From positions 1 through 8,049 of the forward strand of contig JAICXS010000069.1 of NCBI GenBank assembly GCA_025934615.1: 8,049 nucleotides of DNA, in the 5' to 3' direction. Below, one piece after another: positions 1 to 6,407 of this stretch. Below the pieces are notes generated by a model. It saw only the letters and a program-made list of their open reading frames with translations. It was not told the origin of the DNA and ran no database searches. This DNA comes from Nitrospiraceae bacterium (GTDB lineage: Bacteria > Nitrospirota > Nitrospiria > Nitrospirales > Nitrospiraceae). Every line of letters starts with the position of its first letter. Positions within the stretch are counted from its first letter, which is position 1. A program made the position numbers and the translations under genes.

Positions 1-1
1 C

Positions 2-700
2 CCCCGCCAGCAGTCCCTCATATGGCCGGGCTCTCACTGTCCGGCCTGTGGCGCATCTATTGGTCCCTGGGATAATATTCCGTTGCTGAGTTATGCTGTC
101 TTAAAAGGGTGCTGTCGCAGTTGCGGAGTCCATATCACGGGCCGGTATCCGACGGTCGAAGCCGTTAATGGACTGGCATACAGCCTCATCGTCTGGCATT
201 TCGGCCTCGGATGGCAATCGGCGATCTATGCCGCCTTCTTCTCTACCCTGTTAGTGATCTCCTATATCGATCTCGATTATCAGATTATTCCGGACGCCAT
301 CACCCTGCCCGGTATTGCACTCGGCGTACTCGCCGCCGTCTTGGCACTGCCGATCGGACTCTTGGACTCCGTGCTCGGCTTGCTGTTGGGAGGCGGAGTC
401 CTCTTTGCGTTGGCCTGGATCAGTCCCTATCTCTTCGGAAAAGAGGGCATGGGGGGTGGGGATATTAAATTGCTCGCTATGATCGGTGCGTTTCTCGGCT
501 GGAAGCCGGTGTTGCTCACGATGTTGATCGGCGCCATCCTTGGAGCCATCGTCGGGGTGGCGTTGATGGCATTGAAAATTTTGCGCCGGGATCAATATCT
601 TCCCTTCGGGCCATTTCTGGCCTTCGGGGCCGTCATTTCCATGTTTTTTCACCATCAGCTGTTTAGCTGGTATATCGGGTTCATGACCGGACCTCATTAA
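2..700 (+). CDS. pilD: Prepilin peptidase / N-methyltransferase PilD (A24 family), 5' truncated by window edge
   Basis: This inner-membrane bifunctional enzyme cleaves type IV prepilin leaders after Gly and methylates the new N-terminal residue. The reading frame is open from base 2, so the gene begins before the window; 232 codons are present, and perhaps 30-50 N-terminal residues are missing. The TTG at 83 is not the start, because family sequence continues upstream of it. The first zinc-type pair CPAC is at 38-49, followed by WDNIPLLS and the second pair CRSC (about 113-124), which together mark the cytoplasmic methyltransferase domain. Catalytic aspartates of the GxGD aspartic protease fold are visible: Asp in YIDLD (codon 269-271) and Asp in GMGGGD (codon 461-463). 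The C-terminal PFGPFLAFGA motif is also typical of the family, and multiple hydrophobic helices lie between the motifs. It sits upstream of nine pilus genes, several of which encode its likely substrates. The family assignment is very secure. Confidence 0.96.
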   Translation, partial: PRQQSLIWPGSHCPACGASIGPWDNIPLLSYAVLKGCCRSCGVHITGRYPTVEAVNGLAYSLIVWHFGLGWQSAIYAAFFSTLLVISYIDLDYQIIPDAITLPGIALGVLAAVLALPIGLLDSVLGLLLGGGVLFALAWISPYLFGKEGMGGGDIKLLAMIGAFLGWKPVLLTMLIGAILGAIVGVALMALKILRRDQYLPFGPFLAFGAVISMFFHHQLFSWYIGFMTGPH

Positions 701-839
701 CCAGATGACCTGTATCCGACTGTCTGATGTCTGTATCTGATTAGGACAATCTCTTCCCGCCGCGCTCATTTCCTCATCGCTTCGCAGTTCGAAACATTTC
801 AAAATATACGTATTTATTAGGGTTCTACACTACGCCTGG

Positions 840-883
840 AAAGTCATGCACGATTTGAGCAAATGCGGCTCAGGCATGACTTT
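840..883 (+). terminator. Strong two-part hairpin upstream of fimT-like gene; possible terminator or leader element
   Basis: A perfect 10-base inverted repeat (AAAGTCATGC at 840-849, GCATGACTTT at 874-883) encloses a second perfect 5-base inverted repeat (TGAGC at 856-860, GCTCA at 868-872) with a 7-base loop. The two stems are separated by an asymmetric bulge (850-855 against base 873). The right arm runs into four T residues (881-884) and the left arm begins with three A, so it could act as a weak terminator for pilD in either direction. Alternatively it could be a folded 5' leader or protein-binding site about 50 bases before the fimT-like start. The structure is seen in the sequence; its role is inferred. 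Confidence 0.4.
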
Positions 884-922
884 TGAGTAAGCACGGTCAT
901 CGACTAATCGTAGGGTTAACAC

Positions 923-929
923 GGAGGAG
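923..929 (+). promoter_or_regulatory. Ribosome-binding site of the first fimT-like gene
   Basis: GGAGGAG lies three bases before the ATG at 933 (five if only GGAGG is counted). It is among the strongest Shine-Dalgarno matches in the window and fixes a very short, five-residue prepilin leader for the gene. Confidence 0.75.
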
Positions 930-932
930 ATA

Positions 933-1361
933 ATGGATCAGCGCGGCGTGACGCTCATCGAATGCATTACCGTCCTGGCGATCGTCGGGATTATGGTGTG
1001 CTTGAGTGATGGATTTGCCTCAGCCGCCTCTCGCTATCAGGCGAAGGCCGCCAGGACGGAATTAGCTGCAGAACTCCGAGCCGCCCGCCACTTAGCCATA
1101 TCGCAGCGGGAGAAGATCCGAGTCGTGTTCGAACCCTCAGGGGCCTCGATTCGTACTGAACAGGTCGATGCTCCCCATTCTGTCCTGCGTTCATACCTCT
1201 TTTCCAGAAAATGTCTCACGGTAGAAGCTCTATCAAACGGACCGTCTATTACGTTTTATCCGAGCGGACGCTCGGCGACCCCTAATACCGTCACACTTGT
1301 GAATAGTCAGGGTGAACGGTGGCGGATGACGGTGACGATTACTGGACGGGTCAATGCGTAA
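933..1361 (+). CDS. fimT: FimT/GspH-family minor pseudopilin (module 1)
   Basis: This is a minor type IV pilin of 142 residues, expected to be processed by PilD and to join the pilus-priming/tip complex. The leader is extremely short (MDQRG), and cleavage after Gly5 would leave VTLIE at the mature N-terminus, with the conserved Glu at mature position +5; Val replaces the usual Phe/Met at +1. A hydrophobic helix follows to about residue 26. The segment RTELAAELRAARHLAISQRE (41-60) is the family's amphipathic helix. The C-terminus has ITFYPSG (106-112) and ends in a beta strand with ITGRV (136-140), both typical of the GspH domain. Cysteines are at 11, 23 and 94. It starts module 1 and the next gene begins about 10 bases later, so the genes are probably co-transcribed. 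FimT and FimU cannot be told apart from sequence alone. Confidence 0.9.
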   Translation: MDQRGVTLIECITVLAIVGIMVCLSDGFASAASRYQAKAARTELAAELRAARHLAISQREKIRVVFEPSGASIRTEQVDAPHSVLRSYLFSRKCLTVEALSNGPSITFYPSGRSATPNTVTLVNSQGERWRMTVTITGRVNA

Positions 1362-1362
1362 C

Positions 1363-1366
1363 GGAG
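1363..1366 (+). promoter_or_regulatory. Ribosome-binding site choosing the pilV-like start at 1372
   Basis: GGAG sits five bases before the ATG at 1372. The alternative in-frame ATG at 1354 lies inside the previous gene with a poorer upstream match, so 1372 is preferred. Confidence 0.5.
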
Positions 1367-1371
1367 CCGAG

Positions 1372-1863
1372 ATGGCGGCGACCAGGCCCATTTTGAATCA
1401 ACGTGGGTTTAGTCTTATCGAAGTCATGGTCTCCATGGTGATCTTGGCATTTTCCATCTTGGGTGTCACGTCGATGTTTCAATACGCGAATGAAGGGCTT
1501 CTAGACGGAATGAAGGGATCTCAAGCATTGGCAATGGCAGAAGGGCGTGTAGAGGTCAAACGGAGCGCTCCCTGGGATGCGTTACTTATGGATGATTTAG
1601 ACGCGGACGGCGTCGCCGAGATTCAAATGCGGGATGATGGGATGCACGGCGATGCCATATCCGGCGACGGCATTTTTAGCGGATATTTTGAACGAGACGG
1701 CATTCGTCTCCTCTGGACGATTCAGTCTCTGCGAAGCAGTCCGCTGGACAGCACAGAGATGGTTCTCATCAAAGCTCTGGCGACGTATCAGATTGGCGCA
1801 CAATCGAGATCGATCGAAACCGGGACACTTCGCGTCAATCCTACTTTTGTGGGTCTTCATTGA
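1372..1863 (+). CDS. pilV: PilV/GspI-like minor pilin with an acidic Asp/Gly insert (module 1)
   Basis: This minor pilin is 163 residues long from the ATG at 1372, or 169 from the overlapping ATG at 1354. The leader MAATRPILNQRG is cleaved before FSLIEVMVSM, a textbook class III signal with Glu at mature +5, followed by a hydrophobic helix. The length and position after FimT match PilV (GspI). The family-typical part is mainly the N-terminus; the C-terminal domain is diverged. Unusually, 1591-1683 encodes DDLDADG followed by DDGMHGDAISGDGIFSG. These aspartate/glycine loops resemble calcium-binding loops and a motif common in secreted adhesive proteins; their function here is inferred. There are no cysteines. 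The stop overlaps the possible TTG start of the next gene, which suggests translational coupling. Confidence 0.85.
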   Translation: MAATRPILNQRGFSLIEVMVSMVILAFSILGVTSMFQYANEGLLDGMKGSQALAMAEGRVEVKRSAPWDALLMDDLDADGVAEIQMRDDGMHGDAISGDGIFSGYFERDGIRLLWTIQSLRSSPLDSTEMVLIKALATYQIGAQSRSIETGTLRVNPTFVGLH

Positions 1864-1874
1864 GCCGTACAGCC

Positions 1875-2606
1875 ATGAGACATCCGCTAGCCAGCAATGC
1901 CGGGATCTGTTTAGCTGAGGTGATGGTCGCCATGGCGGCCGGAGGTGTGATCCTCTCCGCCACATTTCAAGCCCTGACGCTCTTTGAATCGAAGCTCACG
2001 AATCAGCAGAGCATTATCGGTCGGCACCAAGATCAGCGATTAGGCCTTCATGTCCTGGAGGAGGAGCTACGTCTCGCCGGAACGGGTACGCCGAAAGATA
2101 CGCCCGCCATGATGACGCTAGCGGCTCAAGAGCTTGAGTTCACCGCCAACCTGGAGAACCTGACGACCATTCTCACTGAGCCGGTGTCTGCACTCCAGCA
2201 AGATCTGCCCGTCCTCAATGGATCGAATTGGAATGAGGGAAAGCGCATTGTCATCTGTTCGACGGACCACTGTGCGGAAGCCGTTCTTACACGAGACGGC
2301 CGGCGAGCCTCATTGAACCTCACTGCGCCGTTAGGCGTCGCGTTCCCGGCGGGGAGCGAAGTGTTTGTTTCGAATCGAGTTCGCTATTACCTCAGTGCTA
2401 TCTCGGGTGGAAAAAGAAATGTCATGCGACAAGTCGATGGCGGCGCGAATGCAATCATCGGAGATGTAACACAGTTCCAATTGGATTATTTCAACAGACA
2501 AGGTCAGCCGACACGCGATGCCGCCTCGGTCTCGCGAGTGCGAATCGAGCTCGCGGTCGGCCATGATCGGCAAGGAGTTATCAGTGAAGTTGCATTGCGT
2601 GGGTGA
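1875..2606 (+). CDS. pilW: PilW/GspJ-like minor pilin (module 1)
   Basis: This is a 243-residue minor pilin. The ATG at 1875 gives the leader MRHPLASNAG; an in-frame TTG at 1860 overlaps the previous stop and would add five residues. Neither start has a strong ribosome-binding site, so reinitiation after the upstream gene is plausible. The processing site is unusual: Gly10 is followed by ICLAEVMVAM, with Ile at +1, Cys at +2 and Ala at +4, but Glu is kept at +5. After the hydrophobic helix, DQRLGLHVLEEELRLAGTG (53-71) matches the PilW amphipathic-helix signature. Near the C-terminus, GDVTQFQLDYFNRQG and VSRVRIEL match the closing strands of the family. A CSTDHC pair (bases about 2258-2275) could form a small disulfide loop. 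It is likely a partner of the adjacent PilX-like protein, as GspJ is with GspK. The assignment is good at family level. Confidence 0.85.
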   Translation: MRHPLASNAGICLAEVMVAMAAGGVILSATFQALTLFESKLTNQQSIIGRHQDQRLGLHVLEEELRLAGTGTPKDTPAMMTLAAQELEFTANLENLTTILTEPVSALQQDLPVLNGSNWNEGKRIVICSTDHCAEAVLTRDGRRASLNLTAPLGVAFPAGSEVFVSNRVRYYLSAISGGKRNVMRQVDGGANAIIGDVTQFQLDYFNRQGQPTRDAASVSRVRIELAVGHDRQGVISEVALRG

Positions 2607-2625
2607 TAAACAGAGAGTGAATGGC

Positions 2626-4074
2626 ATGACTGCACAGATACATTCCGAGCGAGGCGCGGTGCTACTCGGCGTGCTTATGATCGTACTTATGCTCACCCTA
2701 TTGGGCATGGTTTCGATGAATCTCGCCGTACAAGAAATCCTACAGATCTCCGCCAATAAGGATGAAGCCACGGCTCGACATGTGGCCGAAGCGGGTTCCG
2801 ACATAATTATCCGGTGGTTTCACAATACAAACACAGCGCCCAGTGACGCGGGTCCTGTCTTGTCCAAGCGCTTTGATCTTCCCGACAGCGGCTCATCATT
2901 TTTCGATGCGTCAGGCCGTTCGCAATTTTCCGGTACCAGCACTATGCCGGATCTTTTGTACGATGCGACGCAGTCAGGGCAAGATCGTCTTTTAAATGAT
3001 CCCGTAGATGGCTGGTTTCAATCGTTACATTCGTTGGGGCGCATCCAAACATTGAAAGTGTATGGGCCAATTCGGCCGGGGCTGCTGTGTTCAGTCGAGA
3101 TCACCGCGAACGCGAAACATCACACCCGGACCGTTGCACTGCAGCTCGGTGCGCTCGTCACGCCACCGCTTCGCACAGGAGTGCAGGTGGGCAACAGTGA
3201 AGTGGTTCTGGGATCGGACGCGTCTTTGCCGGTCTGGGTTCACTGGGGCGACCTGAAAGCAAAAGGGAATGTACAACTAGGGCGCCGGGAAGATGTTCCT
3301 GTCAAGACTGGACTCGCGCCAATTACTGGACAGTCCTATGCAGACATGGCGAGTCGCGAAGATCGTTGGGTGACAATTTGGACCGGCGGGGATGCCCTCC
3401 TTACTCCCTCATCCATAGGCCCGGCCACGCTGCCTGCCAATGTGTACGCGCGGCAGGATCCGTTCCCTGGTCTTGGTCAAGACGTATGGCCGTATGAGCT
3501 TCTAAAGAAGCATGCCATTCAACATGGCTCCTATTACACTCGTGACACGAGCGGATTACTCTATCGCAACGGCGTGATCGCGCCGGGCTCCGGATTGACA
3601 ATTGAAGAAGCCTTTAAGTCCCAAACAGCCGGACACAATCGCGGTCTTGTCTTTATTGATACCCTAGATCGATTGCCGCCTCGTCCGGACAATCTTGGTA
3701 CGGTCGTGATAGAAACGGACTATGCCGAGGGACTATTTGTTGTGAACGCTAACGTGAGGTTGAAACCGACCGGAGTTGGAAAATCGGTTCCGGTCCTGAG
3801 CCCTCCCAATGATGGATCTTCTTCGTTTGCCGCACGTGTCCCAGTCACCTTAACCGGCATTCATCTGAATGGCGTCCTTTCGACACCTGGCGATCTCCTC
3901 TATGAGGGACAGCCACGTGTGTTCGGAGCGCTTCTTATAGAAGGCCGAATCCTGCCGGTCGCCAGCACGCCCAATCCTATTGAGCTGTGGTATGACCACG
4001 ACTTTCGAAAGGGACTATTTCGAGGTCTTCCTATCGTTTACGTCGCTCCCGGCACGTGGCAGGAAAAGTACTAA
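2626..4074 (+). CDS. pilX: Oversized PilX/GspK-like minor pilin (module 1)
   Basis: The product is 482 residues from the ATG at 2626, which follows an AGAGAG site (2612-2617) and lies 19 bases after the pilW stop. The frame stays open back to 2518, but that part overlaps pilW by about 90 bases and is not likely to be translated. The N-terminus fits the PilX_N pattern: leader MTAQIHSERG, then AVLLGVLMIVLMLTLLGMVSMN, then NKDEATARHVAEAGSD (44-59). As in PilX and GspK, Glu at +5 is missing (Gly here). Usual PilX proteins are about 150-250 residues; this one carries roughly 400 residues of extra exported domain with a single cysteine. The C-terminal part (about 3700-3990) is rich in short beta-strand and glycine turns (GLFVVNANVRL, GIHLNGVLSTPGDLL, VFGALLIEG), suggesting a beta-helix-like domain. 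By analogy with GspK it may sit at the pilus tip. Confidence 0.82.
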   Translation: MTAQIHSERGAVLLGVLMIVLMLTLLGMVSMNLAVQEILQISANKDEATARHVAEAGSDIIIRWFHNTNTAPSDAGPVLSKRFDLPDSGSSFFDASGRSQFSGTSTMPDLLYDATQSGQDRLLNDPVDGWFQSLHSLGRIQTLKVYGPIRPGLLCSVEITANAKHHTRTVALQLGALVTPPLRTGVQVGNSEVVLGSDASLPVWVHWGDLKAKGNVQLGRREDVPVKTGLAPITGQSYADMASREDRWVTIWTGGDALLTPSSIGPATLPANVYARQDPFPGLGQDVWPYELLKKHAIQHGSYYTRDTSGLLYRNGVIAPGSGLTIEEAFKSQTAGHNRGLVFIDTLDRLPPRPDNLGTVVIETDYAEGLFVVNANVRLKPTGVGKSVPVLSPPNDGSSSFAARVPVTLTGIHLNGVLSTPGDLLYEGQPRVFGALLIEGRILPVASTPNPIELWYDHDFRKGLFRGLPIVYVAPGTWQEKY

Positions 4075-4182
4075 GCTGACGGAAATCGTCTATTGAGATC
4101 CTAATTCGATCCCTGTCCAATTTCGTCATCCCTGAAGACACACCATAATTCAAATACTTAATAGACGGTAGATGGAAGGAAG
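4075..4182 (+). other. Intergenic region between minor-pilin modules 1 and 2
   Basis: This 108-base gap separates the two modules. I see no convincing terminator: there is only a 4-base stem (4078-4081 with 4087-4090). CATAAT at 4144-4149 resembles a -10 box, but no good -35 lies 16-18 bases upstream. An 8-base inverted repeat (CGTCTATT at 4087-4094, AATAGACG at 4160-4167) brackets most of the gap. A separate promoter for module 2 is possible but not shown. Confidence 0.45.
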
Positions 4183-4755
4183 GTGGTCGGCACAACGCGT
4201 GCTACACTTTTATCCGCTATGTCTATTTCCTTAACGACGGCTTTGCCTCGGATTCGTTCGAACGAACGCGGATCTTCAATGCTTGAGGTGATGACAGTCG
4301 TAGTCATTATAGGGATAACGGCCGCCATAGCGGTTCCCAATTATTTGCGTTGGAATAGGACTTATCAATTGCGGCAGGCCACCACGGATATGCACAGCAA
4401 TCTAACGTTGGCCCGTATGGCGGCTATGAATCGCAATACAACAGTGACCATGACACTAGGCCCAATCGCTTGCCCGCCCGAAACAACATACTGCGGAGTG
4501 AATGGAGTCAGCTTCGGAGGAATCTTTCCCCCGCTTCCACTAGCGGTTAATAACATTACGTGGGCCTTAGTTCCAGCGAGTGTCCCGAGCACCGTTCAAC
4601 TGAGCTCATTAGGGCTTAGGGTTGGGCCGCCCGCCGGAAGTCCACCTGTGGGCGATCAAGTTATTACGCTTACGAATACCGACAACCTTAAGTATTCTAT
4701 CGTGATCACACCCGGCGGAAAAATCCGCTGGTGCGCGGCCAATACATGCAAGTAG
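4183..4755 (+). CDS. fimT: FimT/GspH-family minor pseudopilin (module 2)
   Basis: This is a second FimT/GspH-like minor pilin. The GTG at 4183 follows GGAAGGAAG closely and gives 190 residues with a 30-residue leader. The in-frame ATG at 4219 would give 178 residues with an 18-residue leader but has no visible ribosome-binding site, so the start is uncertain. The processing site is ERG followed by SSMLEVMTVVVIIGITAAIAVPNY: Ser at +1, Glu at +5, then a hydrophobic helix with the common AVPNY ending. The segment QATTDMHSNLTLARMAAMNRN (65-85) is the GspH amphipathic helix. Cysteines at 97/104 and 184/189 suggest two small disulfide loops, the second at the extreme C-terminus (WCAANTC). It lacks the GRV ending of the module 1 paralogue. 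It opens the pilY1-containing module, and a new promoter could lie just upstream. Confidence 0.86.
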   Translation: MVGTTRATLLSAMSISLTTALPRIRSNERGSSMLEVMTVVVIIGITAAIAVPNYLRWNRTYQLRQATTDMHSNLTLARMAAMNRNTTVTMTLGPIACPPETTYCGVNGVSFGGIFPPLPLAVNNITWALVPASVPSTVQLSSLGLRVGPPAGSPPVGDQVITLTNTDNLKYSIVITPGGKIRWCAANTCK

Positions 4756-4771
4756 TTAAAGTTGGATATTG

Positions 4772-4776
4772 TGAGG
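4772..4776 (+). promoter_or_regulatory. Ribosome-binding site choosing the pilV start at 4786
   Basis: GAGGA lies nine bases before the ATG at 4786. The earlier in-frame TTG (4762) and GTG (4771) lack such a site, so the ATG is preferred. Confidence 0.6.
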
Positions 4777-4785
4777 AAAACAGCC

Positions 4786-5280
4786 ATGCCAAATTCCTTC
4801 CGTCGCCTTACCGGCAAAGGAGGCTTTACGCTTATCGAGGGCATGCTGGCTGCTACGGTTTTGGCGGTCGGTCTCCTCGCGTTGGCAGGGATGCAGGGGA
4901 TGGCACTAGGCCGTAACGTAGATGCCAACGAATTGACTCTTGCCACTAATTTGGCTGCCGACATGGTCGAGCGCGTTCAGTTTAATCGTCGTAACGCCCG
5001 TTTCTATAACGGCATTAACACAACAGACGGCACGACCGTACCTACGTCAGACGTGATGGCCGCCGGTGACTATGTGCAATGGAAATCCAGGCTCGAAGCC
5101 GCGCAACTTCAAGGTTCATCTCTGGCGAAAGTCCAAGGTGTAGTTACCGTTACACCATTCGACGCGGCAATTCCGTTCCTGAACCAACGTCAGGTAGCGG
5201 TTCAGGTACTTTGGAGGAGCGGCACGGGACCGTCGCGGACGAAACGTGTGACTCTCAGCAGTGTGATTGCTCCGGAATGA
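4786..5280 (+). CDS. pilV: PilV-like type IV pilus minor pilin (module 2)
   Basis: This is a 164-residue minor pilin with a canonical class III signal: leader MPNSFRRLTGKGG, then FTLIEGMLAATVLAVGLLALAGMQ. The basic residues before the paired Gly, Phe at +1 and Glu at +5 are all as expected for PilD processing. NELTLATNLAADMVERVQFNR (48-68) is the typical PilV helix, where family members read A..LA.d..eR...N. The C-terminal strands (RQVAVQVLWRSG) also fit. There are no cysteines and no acidic insert, unlike the equivalent gene in module 1. It is 30 bases after the fimT-like stop and 7 bases before pilW, so one transcript is likely. It is expected to be a core member of the priming complex with PilW, PilX and PilY1. 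Confidence 0.92.
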   Translation: MPNSFRRLTGKGGFTLIEGMLAATVLAVGLLALAGMQGMALGRNVDANELTLATNLAADMVERVQFNRRNARFYNGINTTDGTTVPTSDVMAAGDYVQWKSRLEAAQLQGSSLAKVQGVVTVTPFDAAIPFLNQRQVAVQVLWRSGTGPSRTKRVTLSSVIAPE

Positions 5281-5287
5281 AGGCGCC

Positions 5288-6391
5288 ATGAAAAGCGGGA
5301 ATGGAGTCAGGACATGTCTCGGCCAGCAAGGCTTTACGTTGCTGGAGCTGATGATCGGTACAGCCGTCGCGGTCATTATCACGGCTGCCGCGTTTACGGC
5401 CCTGACAAGCAGCAGCAAAGCAACTCGTGTCAACGATCAAACTGCACAGACACAGCAGAATGGCCGACTCGCAATGGAGCTCCTATCGCATGATATTAAG
5501 ATGGCCGGGTACGGCATGATCGGTCCGGTAGGAAACTGTGGTACGGCCATTGTCGCACGGGACAACAATGCGGCCGGCGTCGATACAGGTCCGGATTCAG
5601 TCTCAATGGTTGTTCCGACGACCACCACGATACTTGCCGCAGCTGCGATAGGTCCGTTCGGTACAAGCGCCAATCCTCTTCAGCTCGTGTCGGCTTCAGG
5701 GTTTAGTTCCGGTTCCATCTCAATAGGCGGCGTGATTTCCGCGTCATTGGGAACCCAAACCGGCAACACTTTTACGCTCGGATCGACCATAGCGGCACCG
5801 GTAACGTTCCCTGCTGGTACGCTTGTCTCCTTACTTCAGTGTGTGACGTATCAGGTGATGCAGACCGGAGGAGCCAATACGGCCGCCATTTGCGGGGCAA
5901 ACGTTCCGTGTTTGGCACGCGGAATCGCGGCTCCACTGATTGCAGGACAAATAGATTGCAATGGTGCAGGAGGAGCAACCGCTTGTACTTCGATCGCAGA
6001 AGGCATTGAAGACGTGCAATTGGCGTATGCGTGTGACGGCTGCAATTTAGCCGTCAATGGCGGACTGGCAGATCTCATCGTCGATGATCAAGGACCAATT
6101 AATAACATATTCGATGCGACCGACTTTATCCCCAACAGTACGGTGACTACTAGTCCGCCACCGTCTGACGCTATTCGATTAGTGCGTGTCACGGTGGTAG
6201 CTCGAGAAGCTCAAAATGAGCAAGGATTCGGCGAAGGAACGGTGGCGCAGGCCAATACAGCCGGTCCGGTAATAGTGGAAGATCACAATCCATCAACGCC
6301 AGGAGATCCGGGATATGTGGCCGCGACGTACAGACAATCTCGGCGTCGGATCATCACAAGGACCGTTGAAGTCAGGAACATCGGCTTGTGA
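5288..6391 (+). CDS. pilW: PilW-like minor pilin, enlarged and cysteine-rich (module 2)
   Basis: This 367-residue minor pilin starts at the ATG at 5288, preceded by TGAAGG; the frame stays open to an upstream TTG at 5267, which overlaps pilV and is less likely. The leader MKSGNGVRTCLGQQG precedes FTLLELMIGTAVAVI, with Glu at +5. NGRLAMELLSHDIKMAGYGM (58-77) is the diagnostic PilW segment. EGIEDVQLAYAC and DAIRLVRVTVVARE in the C-terminal half match the closing strands of the PilW domain. About nine cysteines are present, including a CDGC pair, so several disulfides are likely in the exported domain. A Gly/Ser/Ala/Thr-rich middle section (about 5580-5830) looks like an insertion relative to the shorter module 1 PilW. 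It is tightly packed between pilV and pilX. The family assignment is secure; the function of the insert is unknown. Confidence 0.92.
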   Translation: MKSGNGVRTCLGQQGFTLLELMIGTAVAVIITAAAFTALTSSSKATRVNDQTAQTQQNGRLAMELLSHDIKMAGYGMIGPVGNCGTAIVARDNNAAGVDTGPDSVSMVVPTTTTILAAAAIGPFGTSANPLQLVSASGFSSGSISIGGVISASLGTQTGNTFTLGSTIAAPVTFPAGTLVSLLQCVTYQVMQTGGANTAAICGANVPCLARGIAAPLIAGQIDCNGAGGATACTSIAEGIEDVQLAYACDGCNLAVNGGLADLIVDDQGPINNIFDATDFIPNSTVTTSPPPSDAIRLVRVTVVAREAQNEQGFGEGTVAQANTAGPVIVEDHNPSTPGDPGYVAATYRQSRRRIITRTVEVRNIGL

Positions 6392-6396
6392 AATGG

Positions 6397-6403
6397 TGGA
6401 AGG
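6397..6403 (+). promoter_or_regulatory. Ribosome-binding site choosing the pilX start at 6408
   Basis: GGAAGGA ends four bases before the ATG at 6408. The in-frame ATG at 6393 has no such site and abuts the pilW stop, so 6408 is preferred. Confidence 0.6.
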
Positions 6404-6407
6404 AATT

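Larger units (their letters stand above)
701..932 (+). other. Intergenic region between pilD and minor-pilin module 1
   Basis: This 232-base gap holds no credible gene. It contains a near-repeat of 10 bases (710-719 and 731-740), an AT-rich patch (about 797-818, including TATACGTATTTATTA) that could belong to a promoter although no convincing -35/-10 pair is visible, a hairpin (840-883), and a strong ribosome-binding site at 923-929. It is the largest non-coding stretch in the window and the most likely place for the promoter of module 1. Confidence 0.6.

Noticed and set aside
83..85. TTG as the start of pilD
   Set aside because: The frame is open to the window edge and encodes the conserved CPxC and WDNIP motifs upstream of this codon.
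251..802. 183-codon open frame on the minus strand opposite pilD
   Set aside because: Its product is low-complexity, polar and without recognisable domains, and it lies antisense to a secure prepilin peptidase; it is a shadow of that gene's codon use.
837..851. Possible sigma-54 promoter (TGG followed by GC)
   Set aside because: The distance between the GG and GC elements is two bases too short for the -24/-12 consensus.
1634..1918. 94-codon + strand open frame inside pilV/pilW
   Set aside because: It is out of frame with two pilin genes and has no recognisable motif.
2518..2625. N-terminal extension of the large PilX-like gene
   Set aside because: It would overlap pilW by about 90 bases and put 36 extra polar residues before a normal prepilin leader; the ATG at 2626 gives a proper 10-residue leader.
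2331..2804. 157-codon open frame on the minus strand across the pilW/pilX junction
   Set aside because: It lies antisense to two supported genes, has no ribosome-binding site noted and no family resemblance.
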